This document shows positions 12,403-18,978 of a DNA stretch of 18,978 nt, piece by piece. Under the pieces are notes generated by a model. It saw nothing but the letters and a program-made list of their open reading frames with translations, was not told where the DNA came from and made no database searches. The stretch comes from Collinsella sp. (GTDB lineage Bacteria > Actinomycetota > Coriobacteriia > Coriobacteriales > Coriobacteriaceae), in assembly GCA_014871605.1 (NCBI GenBank), contig WGSQ01000019.1:1-18978 (forward strand), read 5' to 3'. Each line of letters opens with the position of its first letter. Position 1 is the stretch's first letter. A program made the position numbers and the translations under genes.

Positions 12403-13771
12403 GCATGCGAGGCTCGTTATAAATAAAGCGGAGGAGCGGGCTGGTCGAAGAGGTCGTTGGTATCTCCCTAATAAGCAAGGCGTTCTAACCGTTTGCATGG
12501 GTGACCTGGCGGATGCGACGATCGTTATAGGTATCTTGGCGCAGGTTTTCTTCCTTGAGTACTATGGTCTGGGGCGATACCTCAACTGGGTAATTACCGG
12601 CATGATTTGCGTGAGGGCGCTCTTCTCCGGATGGAAATATAGCGGTAGAGCGCTACTACTTGGGCTGATTACCGTTGCAGGGTGGCTGTCTGGTGCCCTC
12701 TTGGGTGGCAATATGGAAACGTTTAGGGCGAATATTTTGCTGCTCCTCTACCCGTTTGTCTATACGCTTTACTTCTTTCTTTTGGTCACTAACAAGAGGG
12801 ATTTTCTTCTTGGACTCTTTGATGCAGGTTTTCCGGTCTTCAACGCCATATTGCTTCTCAATATGGCGATCATGTTTATCCAGTACTCTACCCATGGGAT
12901 GATCGCTGCGACAACGAACGACATCAGTTACTTCGAGGACAATATCTCCGGCCTGTTCTCTTATGCGTCCGTCCATGCGGTGGCCCTTTACACTTCATTC
13001 GTCGTGCTCTACAACTTCGTCTGGATTAGGAGGCTTCGGGGTCCTCTCTGGCCATCCCTTGCCATCGCTTACAACGTCTGCCTTATCGTCCTGTCCTTCT
13101 ATCTTGCGACACTCAACGATAATAAGGCGCTCTTCATAATCCTTCCTCTCGTTTTAGTGATGTTCTGGCTTATTTCAGTCATGAGAGGAGAAGCGGATGT
13201 TTCGGGTCCCTTCTTTTGGCTTGTCGCCTTGTATTTTATCCTGACAATTGCATACGCCTTGGTGCCTGCGTTCCAGATCCTCGTGGATACGCAAGTGTTT
13301 GGTCTGTTCGATATGGTTGGCAGTTCAGCTTCCGTCGGTACTGCTGCCGACGGCAGTAACGAGAGGATTGCTATCATCGGCTTCGCTCTCTTGAGACCGG
13401 CTACATGGAGTCTCGGAGAGGGTCTTGGAGCCTCAAGCTTCTACGCGTCCGGGTTCATGTCGTTTAACCACTTTGGTCAAGCGGATATGGGGTCTTTCTT
13501 GATTCTCATGGGGGTTTGGGAGACGGCAGCGTATGTAGCGTTTTTCCACTCCGTGGTTAGTGAGTTTATGGAGCAGGAAAAAGGATCTAATGGCCGGATT
13601 GTTCGTTTGCTCCTTTTGCTAACAATTCTTATTACCTTTCTGTATACGCAGTGCTTTACAAGGGTGAACTGCTGCTTGTGCCTACTGCTGCTCTGTGGAG
13701 CGCTGGCTTGGTCGTGGAATTCCTCGGCTGCAGACTATTTGATTATTGATAGAGACGAAGAACAGGTTTGA
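12389..13771 (+). CDS. Wzy-like O-antigen/capsule repeat-unit polymerase
   Basis: The 460-residue protein has a basic N-terminus of about 35 residues and then roughly 11-12 hydrophobic segments. These include IVIGILAQVFFL, LLLGLITVAGWLSGALLGG, ILLLLYPFVYTLYFFLLV, ALFIILPLVLVMFWLI, FWLVALYFILTIAYALV and VRLLLLLTILITFLY. A longer loop (about 300-350) carries GSSASVGTAADGSNERIA and WSLGEGLGASSF, similar to the periplasmic loop of Wzy polymerases. Such proteins share little sequence, so the call rests on topology and on the presence of flippase and glycosyltransferases in the same operon. It would join repeat units on undecaprenyl carriers outside the membrane. GGAGG at 12378-12382 fixes the ATG at 12389. 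A 10-bp perfect hairpin (CGCCATATTG, loop CTTCT) lies at 12844-12868. Confidence 0.8.
   Translation: MQDHRHARLVINKAEERAGRRGRWYLPNKQGVLTVCMGDLADATIVIGILAQVFFLEYYGLGRYLNWVITGMICVRALFSGWKYSGRALLLGLITVAGWLSGALLGGNMETFRANILLLLYPFVYTLYFFLLVTNKRDFLLGLFDAGFPVFNAILLLNMAIMFIQYSTHGMIAATTNDISYFEDNISGLFSYASVHAVALYTSFVVLYNFVWIRRLRGPLWPSLAIAYNVCLIVLSFYLATLNDNKALFIILPLVLVMFWLISVMRGEADVSGPFFWLVALYFILTIAYALVPAFQILVDTQVFGLFDMVGSSASVGTAADGSNERIAIIGFALLRPATWSLGEGLGASSFYASGFMSFNHFGQADMGSFLILMGVWETAAYVAFFHSVVSEFMEQEKGSNGRIVRLLLLLTILITFLYTQCFTRVNCCLCLLLLCGALAWSWNSSAADYLIIDRDEEQV
12844..12868 (+). repeat. 10-bp perfect hairpin in the polymerase gene
   Basis: CGCCATATTG (12844-12853) pairs with CAATATGGCG (12859-12868) around the loop CTTCT. 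About 0.25 such structures would be expected by chance across the window, so on its own this is suggestive only. Confidence 0.55.
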
Positions 13772-13773
13772 AC

Positions 13774-14847
13774 ATGAAAATAGGCATTTCCACATTTACG
13801 CATGGGGACAACTATGGGCAGAGGCTCCAGAACCTTGCTGTCCAAGAAACTCTCAAACTCTCGGGTGCAGATGTCCTTACGTTCAGACAGAAGGACTCGA
13901 GATCTGCCAAATACAAGCTCAAGTCTTTGGCTTCGCTCATTCCAAAGGGGCTTGCCGTTGCCCACATCCAGAGGCATCGTTCGTTTGAGGATTTCAATTC
14001 CCGTAACATTTCCTTTAGCCGGGAGGTTATATCTGATTCCAACCCTCCACGTGACATTAAATCCTATGACTTTTTCGTTGCTGGGAGCGACCAAGTTTGG
14101 TCTCCGTATTCCCCTGACGCTAACTCCACTATGTTTCTCACGTTTTCGCCAAGAGAAAAGCGCATTGCTTTTTCGCCAAGCTTGGCAGCTCCGACGATTC
14201 CCGAGGAGAAGCGTGAGCTGTTCCACGGCTATTTCGACGGGTTTGATAGGCTGTCCGTTCGTGAGCAGAAGAGCGCCGAGCTTATAAACAGTCTGTACGG
14301 CTTAAAGGCCGAGGTGTTGATTGACCCAACACTGATGTTTGACGGCTCCTGGTGGGAAAGGTATGAAAAAGAGCCGCACTGCGGGCTTCCAAATGATTAT
14401 GTATTGACGTACTTCCTCGGGAGTGCAGCTTACGAAGAGAGGGTTGCCGAAATCTGTGATTCACTTAGCTGCAAGAGGGTCGATTTACTAGGGGATGCGC
14501 GCTACTACGCCCTCGGGCCTTCAGAGTTCCTCTATGCCGTCCGTCACGCAAAGCTTGTAGCGACAGATTCATATCACGGATCAATTTTCTCGATCTTGTT
14601 CGGGAAGCCGCTGATTTATTGCCCTCGTGAGTCCACTGGTCCAGACATGAGCAGCCGATTCGACACGCTAGCCAGCGAGCTGGGTGTTTCTTTCGTTGAG
14701 CGGTCAATTCTTTCCGTATGTAATTCGGAACTGCTCGAGAGTGACTATTCAAAGGCGTATGACAGGTTGGCAGCTCAGAGGAAGATCGTTGTTGAATTCC
14801 TCGATAGATGTGGATTGAGCATTCCCTCGGAGGCCGCCCGTGGCTAG
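13774..14847 (+). CDS. Polysaccharide pyruvyl transferase family protein 2
   Basis: The 357-residue protein has the same motif order as the first copy but low identity: GDNYGQRLQNLAVQETL, FFVAGSDQVWSPYS, RIAFSPSLAAP, LSVREQKSAE, VLIDPTLMFD and VATDSYHGSIFSILFGKPLIYC. Pyruvate ketal transfer to a second sugar is the family-based guess; two divergent copies suggest two modification sites or two different functions. The ATG at 13774 is 2 nt after the polymerase stop. Its last 8 bases overlap the flippase start, and the flippase RBS (GGAGG 14829-14833) lies within it. A 12-bp palindrome (GCCAAGCTTGGC) is at 14175-14186, and TTTTCGCCAAG occurs twice nearby. Confidence 0.85.
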   Translation: MKIGISTFTHGDNYGQRLQNLAVQETLKLSGADVLTFRQKDSRSAKYKLKSLASLIPKGLAVAHIQRHRSFEDFNSRNISFSREVISDSNPPRDIKSYDFFVAGSDQVWSPYSPDANSTMFLTFSPREKRIAFSPSLAAPTIPEEKRELFHGYFDGFDRLSVREQKSAELINSLYGLKAEVLIDPTLMFDGSWWERYEKEPHCGLPNDYVLTYFLGSAAYEERVAEICDSLSCKRVDLLGDARYYALGPSEFLYAVRHAKLVATDSYHGSIFSILFGKPLIYCPRESTGPDMSSRFDTLASELGVSFVERSILSVCNSELLESDYSKAYDRLAAQRKIVVEFLDRCGLSIPSEAARG

Positions 14848-16345
14848 CCAGCGTAAGGCGGGCGCCCTCCTCGGCTACGCCAACATCCTCGCAAAGAACC
14901 TCGTCAACCTCGTCTACACGCCGATGCTACTGTCCTACGTGGGGCAGGCGGACTACGGCGTCTTCCAGAGCTCGAACTCCTTTGTCTTCTCGCTGACGCT
15001 CCTGTCCTTCGGCTTCTCCGAGGCCTACGTGCGCTTCTACACGCAGACGGTGGCGCACGGCGGCGAGCGCGACATCCGGCACCTGAACGGCATGTACCTC
15101 ACGCTTTACGTCGCCGTCACAGCCGCGGCGGTCGCCCTCGGCATGGGCTTCTCCGCAAACGCCGGCGCGGTGTTCTCGGCCGGGTTCACCGAGGCGCAGG
15201 TCTCGCTCGCCCGGGAGCTGCTCGCCATCATGACGCTCAACGTCGCCTCGACGTTGTTCACCGTCGTGTTCAATTCCTACATCACGGCGCACGAGCGCTT
15301 CGTCTACCAGCAGACCAGGCAGCTCGTCACCACGCTTGCGACGCCGCTGTGCGCCTGGGCCCTGCTGGCCGCCGGTATGGGGCCCGTGGGCGTTGCCCTA
15401 GCACAGCTCGCGGTGAACCTCGTCCTGCTCGCCCTCAACGCGCGCTACGCCATCGTCGTGCTGGGCATGCGCTTCGAGCTCAGGTGTGCCGACTGGGGCG
15501 TCATGCGCGGCATCGCCGCCTTCAGTGCCTGGATCTTCGGTAACCAGGTCTGCGAGATGGTCAATCAGAGCGTGCCCAACATCATGCTGGGGGCCATCTC
15601 GGGCGCGACTGCGGTATCTCTGTTCGCGGTGGCCGTGAACATCCGCCAGGTCTTCTACTCGCTCTCCACCACGATGTCGAACGTCTTCATTCCGAAGGTC
15701 AACCGCATCGTCGCCACCTCGGACGACAACGCCGAGCTCACTCGCCTTATGACGCGCGTGGGCCGCTACCAGATGGTACTGTTTTGCTGGGTGTACGGAG
15801 GTTTCGCTATTCTCGGGAAGTTTTTCGTGACGAGGTGGGCGGGCGCGGGCTTCGCCGAGGCCTACTGGCTCGTGCTCGCCATGACGCTACCCGTCATGGT
15901 GCCCCTCTGTCAGAACGTCGGCATCGAGATCCAGAGGGCCAAGAACATGCACCACGCCAGGAGTCTCGTCTACCTTGCGATGGCGGTCGGGAACGTTGCC
16001 TTCACCGCCGCGGCCGCCCCGGCGCTGGGGCCGTGGGCCCCCGCGATCGCCTATGTCGTCAGCATCGTGCTCGGCAACGGACTGTGGATGAACTGGTACT
16101 ACCAGAAGCGGGTCGGTCTCGACATGCTCTTTTTCTGGAAGCGGAACCTGCCGGTGCTGCTCGCCTGGGCTGCCGTCACCGTCGCCTGCCTCGCTGGCAC
16201 GGCGGTCCTGCCCGTCAACGGATGGCCCGCGTTCCTCGAGTGGGGCGCCGTTTACAGCGCGCTTTTCGCCATAGCCCTTTGGCTCGCCGTCCTAACGAAG
16301 GACGAACGTATCGCGGTCGTCTCTCGTCTCCCGTTCCTTAGATAG
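14840..16345 (+). CDS. Wzx-like polysaccharide flippase (MOP superfamily)
   Basis: The 501-residue protein begins with a short basic stretch (MASQRKAGALLGYANILAKNLVNLVYTPMLLSYVGQADYG). The GYANILAKNLVNLVYTP.LL..LG..DYG pattern is characteristic of Wzx/RfbX flippases. About 12-14 hydrophobic segments follow, including VAVTAAAVALGMGF, NVASTLFTVVFNSYI and VACLAGTAVLPV. It would move the lipid-linked repeat unit across the membrane. The GTG at 14840 is supported by GGAGG 6 nt upstream. GC content is markedly higher (about 65% by eye) than that of the preceding gene, and the GC shift begins exactly at its start. It separates pyruvyl transferase 2 from FrhB-like protein 2, so it may have been inserted between them. 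Confidence 0.88.
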   Translation: MASQRKAGALLGYANILAKNLVNLVYTPMLLSYVGQADYGVFQSSNSFVFSLTLLSFGFSEAYVRFYTQTVAHGGERDIRHLNGMYLTLYVAVTAAAVALGMGFSANAGAVFSAGFTEAQVSLARELLAIMTLNVASTLFTVVFNSYITAHERFVYQQTRQLVTTLATPLCAWALLAAGMGPVGVALAQLAVNLVLLALNARYAIVVLGMRFELRCADWGVMRGIAAFSAWIFGNQVCEMVNQSVPNIMLGAISGATAVSLFAVAVNIRQVFYSLSTTMSNVFIPKVNRIVATSDDNAELTRLMTRVGRYQMVLFCWVYGGFAILGKFFVTRWAGAGFAEAYWLVLAMTLPVMVPLCQNVGIEIQRAKNMHHARSLVYLAMAVGNVAFTAAAAPALGPWAPAIAYVVSIVLGNGLWMNWYYQKRVGLDMLFFWKRNLPVLLAWAAVTVACLAGTAVLPVNGWPAFLEWGAVYSALFAIALWLAVLTKDERIAVVSRLPFLR

Positions 16346-16353
16346 GGTCCATC

Positions 16354-17571
16354 ATGAATGATTCCGAGAAATCCCCAAGGGTCGTCTCGCTTGGCGACCG
16401 TTGCTGCGGCTGCGGCGCGTGCGCTGCCCGCTGCCCCAAGTCATGCATCTCCATGGAACCCGATGATTGTGGCTTCCTACACCCCACCGTCAACGCCTCC
16501 GGGTGCGTAGGCTGCGGGGCGTGCGACGCCGTATGCCCGGCGCTCAACGCCCCTGGGGAGGACGGGTGCGAGTTCGCCCTCTGGGCGAAGGCTCATGACG
16601 TCGGCTTGCTCGATAGATCGTCGTCGGGCGGCGTGTTCGGTCTACTCGCCGGTGACGCTCTCTCGCGCGGCGGTGTTGTGGCGGGCGCCGCGTGGACGGA
16701 CGGTTGCCGCGAGCTTCGTCACGTGCTCGTGGAGGACAGGCCGGCGCTCGGCGCCGTTATGCGCTCGAAATACGTTCAGAGCGCGGTTGGCCGCGGCGTC
16801 TTCGAGGGCGTCCGCGCTGCCCTGCGTGAAGGCAGGCCGGCGCTCTTTGCCGGTACTGCATGCCAGGTGGCTGGCATGCGCTCATACCTGGGGAAACTCG
16901 CCGACTCTGACCTCTTCCTCGGCGTCGACGTCATCTGCCACGGTGTTCCGTCTCCAGAGCTCTGGTCGCGCTGGGTCGACTACCGTGGTGAGGCCTTCGG
17001 GTCGGACGTCTGCGACGTCAATATGCGGAGTAAGACAACCGGATGGTTGTCTTACTCCGCTATGTACAAGCACATAGCGGAGAAAGACAACACCGGGGAC
17101 ACCGAGTCCCAGATATTCGGCAAAGACTGGTACATGAAAGCGTTTCTGGCCAATGCGAGCCTTCGTTCGTCCTGTCTGGCATGTCCAGCAAAGCGCTCCA
17201 GCGGCGCCGATATCACGCTCGGTGATTTCTGGGGGTTCCAGAATACCCATCCCGAGGTCGACAACTCCAAGGGCGTATCTGCCGTCCTATGCAATACCGA
17301 GAAGGGCGTGCGGGCATTCGAGGCTATTTCTGGGCTTACTGCAAACGGTCCGGCGACGCTTGATGGGGTAATCGCGGGCAACCCTAGCCTCGTCCATTCT
17401 GTCACGCCTTATCCAAAGCGCGACGAGTTCTTGAACGACGTGTCTGCCGGGCTTTCCATCCCAGATCTCATGGACAAGTGGGATTTCCGTCCCACTCTCT
17501 GGCAGCGTGTCCGCGGCAAGCTTGGTGGTATTAAACGACGACTAAAGAGACTCGTTGGAAGGAGAGCCTAG
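16354..17571 (+). CDS. FrhB-like coenzyme F420 hydrogenase/dehydrogenase beta-subunit family protein 2
   Basis: The 405-residue protein has two ferredoxin motifs (C17-C20-C23-C27 and C51-C54-C57-C61), then SSSGGVFGLLA, MRSKYVQSAV, GTACQVAGMRSYL, DVICHGVPSPELW, MRSKTTGWLSYS and the distal cysteines CLACPAKRSSGADITLGDFWGF. Motif order equals that of the first copy but the sequences are divergent, and this copy keeps the common family segment R.K.TGW..YS. A role in delivering electrons for a sugar or pyruvyl modification is inferred from context only. The basic C-terminus (GGIKRRLKRLVGRRA) may contact the membrane. The start is 8 nt after the flippase stop and its own stop abuts the acyltransferase ATG. 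Strong hairpins at 16858-16879 and 17025-17091 lie in the gene. Confidence 0.86.
   Translation: MNDSEKSPRVVSLGDRCCGCGACAARCPKSCISMEPDDCGFLHPTVNASGCVGCGACDAVCPALNAPGEDGCEFALWAKAHDVGLLDRSSSGGVFGLLAGDALSRGGVVAGAAWTDGCRELRHVLVEDRPALGAVMRSKYVQSAVGRGVFEGVRAALREGRPALFAGTACQVAGMRSYLGKLADSDLFLGVDVICHGVPSPELWSRWVDYRGEAFGSDVCDVNMRSKTTGWLSYSAMYKHIAEKDNTGDTESQIFGKDWYMKAFLANASLRSSCLACPAKRSSGADITLGDFWGFQNTHPEVDNSKGVSAVLCNTEKGVRAFEAISGLTANGPATLDGVIAGNPSLVHSVTPYPKRDEFLNDVSAGLSIPDLMDKWDFRPTLWQRVRGKLGGIKRRLKRLVGRRA
16858..16879 (+). repeat. 9-bp perfect hairpin over the CQVAGM motif
   Basis: GCATGCCAG (16858-16866) pairs perfectly with CTGGCATGC (16871-16879) around the loop GTGG. It encodes the conserved TACQVAGM segment of the FrhB-like protein. 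The equivalent motif in the other copy has no hairpin. Confidence 0.6.
17025..17091 (+). repeat. Three-arm inverted repeat inside FrhB-like gene 2
   Basis: Hairpin A pairs 17025-17040 with 17045-17060: 16 of 16 bp around the loop GGAT. Hairpin B pairs 17046-17065 with 17072-17091: 19 of 20 bp with one A-A mismatch (17054/17083) and the loop ACAAGC. The middle arm is shared. The outer arms contain the direct repeat GCGGAG(T/A)AAGACAAC at 17025 and 17077, read in different frames. It encodes residues about 224-246, the MRSKTTGWLSYS segment. Confidence 0.9.
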
Positions 17572-18528
17572 ATGGCCAAGGATCGCTACCTTCAAGCTCT
17601 TCGTGGGCTTGCGATTTCCGCAGTGGTGCTTATCCACTGTCTTCCTCAATGTGCCGCGTCGGTCGCCATTCGCCCATTCCTCAACTTTTCTGTTGCGTTG
17701 TTCTTGTTTTTATCCGGTGTTCTTACCGACGAGCGCAAATTTAATGCGGGAGGGGGTCTTCGACGCCGCATTAGCAAGGTTGCCGGACCTTATGCGTTCT
17801 GGAGCGTTATCTATCTTGCGGCGTTTCCCGCCCCTTCATGGGCGTCTGGGTTTCTGGCGTTCGCCGTGGGCTCCGTATCGGCTCAGATGTACTATCTATT
17901 GGTCTATTCACAGCTTGTGCTGCTTACTCCGGTACTGTTCAGGCTCCTTTCACGGTATAGGTTCTTTGTCTATTGTGTGACACCGGCTTGCTTGCTTCTA
18001 AGGGAGCTCGCTGCCGTTGCCGGTATCGCATTGCCTCTAATACAGGTTTTCTGCCCCATGTGGCTCATCTTTTATGTTTTCGGTCTCGACTGGAGGCGTT
18101 GGGCTGCGCTCATTGAAGGACGAACCACTCAGCTTGTTGCAGTGCTCTTTATATTTTTAATAATTCAGGAGGTCGCAGGCTTCTGGTGGTATTTGACTGG
18201 CGATTTCAATATGGCCACAACTCAGCTTAAGCTCGGTTCTGCCGCGACCTCTTTAGCTGTGATCGCGCTTCTTATGGCGGTTCCGGGATCATTCAAGTCG
18301 CGATTATCTTCTACTTTGCTTGTTGACCTTGGGAACGCCTCTTTTGGAATCTACCTCTGCCATATACTTGTTCTCAAGGCCGTTTGGAAACTGCTTGGAT
18401 TATTCGTCATTCCACTTGGTGTTTCGACATTTGCTGTTTGGGCGCTAACTCTTGCCGGATCTTATTCGCTTGTATCACTTTGCGGTCGTTATTTGCCCGA
18501 ACGAATTCACATCATTGTGGGATTATAA
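17572..18528 (+). CDS. Membrane acyltransferase (acyltransferase 3 family)
   Basis: The 318-residue protein opens RYLQALRGLAISAVVLIHCLP, the family signature with the catalytic His in segment 1 (here H22 of IHC), followed by FLNFSVALFLFLSGVLT. About ten hydrophobic segments fill the rest, ending with GNASFGIYLCHILVLK, also typical. These inner-membrane enzymes transfer acetyl or other acyl groups to sugars; here O-acylation of the repeat unit is likely. GGAAGGAGAG precedes the ATG, which directly follows the stop of FrhB-like gene 2. It is the last gene before the AT-rich gap. Base composition is lower in GC than the preceding two genes. An 8-bp inverted repeat (TAATGCGG, 17742-17773) is present but within chance. 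Confidence 0.85.
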   Translation: MAKDRYLQALRGLAISAVVLIHCLPQCAASVAIRPFLNFSVALFLFLSGVLTDERKFNAGGGLRRRISKVAGPYAFWSVIYLAAFPAPSWASGFLAFAVGSVSAQMYYLLVYSQLVLLTPVLFRLLSRYRFFVYCVTPACLLLRELAAVAGIALPLIQVFCPMWLIFYVFGLDWRRWAALIEGRTTQLVAVLFIFLIIQEVAGFWWYLTGDFNMATTQLKLGSAATSLAVIALLMAVPGSFKSRLSSTLLVDLGNASFGIYLCHILVLKAVWKLLGLFVIPLGVSTFAVWALTLAGSYSLVSLCGRYLPERIHIIVGL

Positions 18529-18869
18529 ATTGATTTTCGATACTGGCACTTTTCATAGCGTTGAAGCAAAGTGAGTCCATTACCAACATTTGGCACGCGA
18601 TCATCGGTGAAGATACCGGACTTCCTGTTTTCGAACGAGAAGATGACTTTTTACTCAAAATGGCTGATTGGATTAACCAACCTGAAATAACCGGAATCAA
18701 TCTCCCTTGGTCGAGCATTGAAAAATGGAAGGGGCAATTCAGGTAGCCATATTCCGCAGTCATTACCTTGCCTATTTCGTTAAGAATGAGGGGGTTTAGC
18801 AAAATAGGATACCCAAGTCTTATTTATCACTCGATCTAAAGCGCATTTCGATTGTAGAGGACAGATTAA
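18529..18869. other. AT-rich gap between acyltransferase and rmlA
   Basis: No supported gene is visible. A 61-codon frame (18561-18746, TTG start, no ribosome binding site) reads ITNIWHAIIGEDTGLPVFE and is not recognised; it may be a remnant or chance. A TAGGAT (18805-18810) could be a -10 for rmlA but lacks a -35. No intrinsic terminator is apparent. The composition differs from all neighbouring genes, as expected at a junction between acquired segments. Confidence 0.4.
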
Positions 18870-18978
18870 ATGAAAGGCATCATCCTCGCGGGCGGGTCCG
18901 GCACGCGACTGCACCCGCTCACTCTCGTGACCTCCAAGCAGCTGCTGCCGGTCTACGACAAGCCCATGATCTACTACC
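18870..18978 (+). CDS. rmlA: Glucose-1-phosphate thymidylyltransferase, N-terminal part (runs off the window)
   Basis: The 36 codons visible encode MKGIILAGGSGTRLHPLT, then SKQLLPVYDKPMIYY. These are the nucleotide-binding GGxGTRL motif and the conserved KQLLPVYDKPM of RmlA/RfbA. The enzyme makes dTDP-glucose from dTTP and glucose-1-phosphate, the first step toward dTDP-L-rhamnose and other dTDP-deoxysugars in the cytosol. AGAGGA at 18856-18861 lies 8 nt before the ATG. Codon use is of the high-GC host type. Rhamnose supply would fit the rhamnosyltransferase-like enzymes upstream; the rest of the pathway would lie outside the window. Confidence 0.93.
   Translation, partial: MKGIILAGGSGTRLHPLTLVTSKQLLPVYDKPMIYY

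Noticed and set aside
13335..13360. Short interleaved repeats GTCGG/CCGAC and TACTGC/GCAGTA in the polymerase gene
   Set aside because: Stems of 5-6 bp are expected many times by chance in a window this size.
16735..16850. 13-nt direct repeat CAGGCCGGCGCTC in FrhB-like gene 2
   Set aside because: Both copies encode an RPAL peptide in a GC-rich gene; the repeat probably reflects codon bias.
9641..17091. Three-arm repeats as DNA inversion switches or integron-type sites
   Set aside because: Recombination between adjacent arms would flip only 4-6 nt of loop, no recombinase gene is in the window, and the arms share no sequence between loci.
18512..18802. 96-codon minus-strand frame in the AT-rich gap
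   Set aside because: No ribosome binding site or recognisable domain; overlaps the 3' end of the acyltransferase gene.

Overview
The window looks like a chromosomal surface-polysaccharide (capsule or O-antigen-like) locus with its left flank. The probable host is a high-GC member of the Coriobacteriia, most likely Collinsella or a close relative. That assignment is inference from several signs: high-GC housekeeping codon use, frequent GTG and TTG starts, a specialised NusG paralogue heading the cluster, and cluster gene families of the kind found in gut anaerobes. No marker gene here fixes the species.

Left flank (1-2162). The 5' end of glgB (glycogen branching enzyme, minus strand) diverges from a HAD phosphatase gene and a thiamine pyrophosphokinase gene. 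The 330 bp between them hold a nested palindrome in the glgB leader and a cluster of GGTAAAAC half-sites over the probable divergent promoters. A tRNA-Ala(GGC) follows, with a clear promoter and a textbook intrinsic terminator that isolates the housekeeping side from the cluster.

Leader and operon head (2163-3507). About 740 bp without a convincing gene precede a LoaP/NusG-type antiterminator gene. A good sigma70-like promoter (2571-2599) would give a leader of about 300 nt carrying a 17-bp RNA hairpin (2658-2703) and a second hairpin. This matches the arrangement expected when a specialised NusG factor reads its own leader RNA and carries polymerase through a long operon.

Polysaccharide operon (3508-18528). 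All genes are on the plus strand, mostly overlapping or closely spaced. In order they are: a phosphoglycosyl transferase that primes the undecaprenyl-linked unit; two GT4 glycosyltransferases; a radical SAM/SPASM protein; a polysaccharide pyruvyl transferase; an FrhB-like iron-sulfur protein; a GT2; a GT4-like enzyme; a Wzy-like polymerase; a second pyruvyl transferase; a Wzx-like flippase; a second FrhB-like protein; and a membrane acyltransferase. After a 340-bp AT-rich gap comes the start of rmlA (dTDP-glucose synthesis). Together they encode assembly, polymerisation and export of a repeat unit probably decorated with pyruvyl and acyl groups. Base composition changes sharply from gene to gene, which indicates mosaic assembly.

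The most unusual signal is at nucleotide level. Three operon genes carry inside their coding sequence a 64-70 nt 'three-arm' inverted repeat, in which a middle arm can pair almost perfectly with either flank. Two of these lie at the equivalent position of the two FrhB-like genes although their sequences are unrelated. The third covers both glutamates of a GT4 EX7E motif. A 24-bp perfect palindrome sits in the same GT4 gene.
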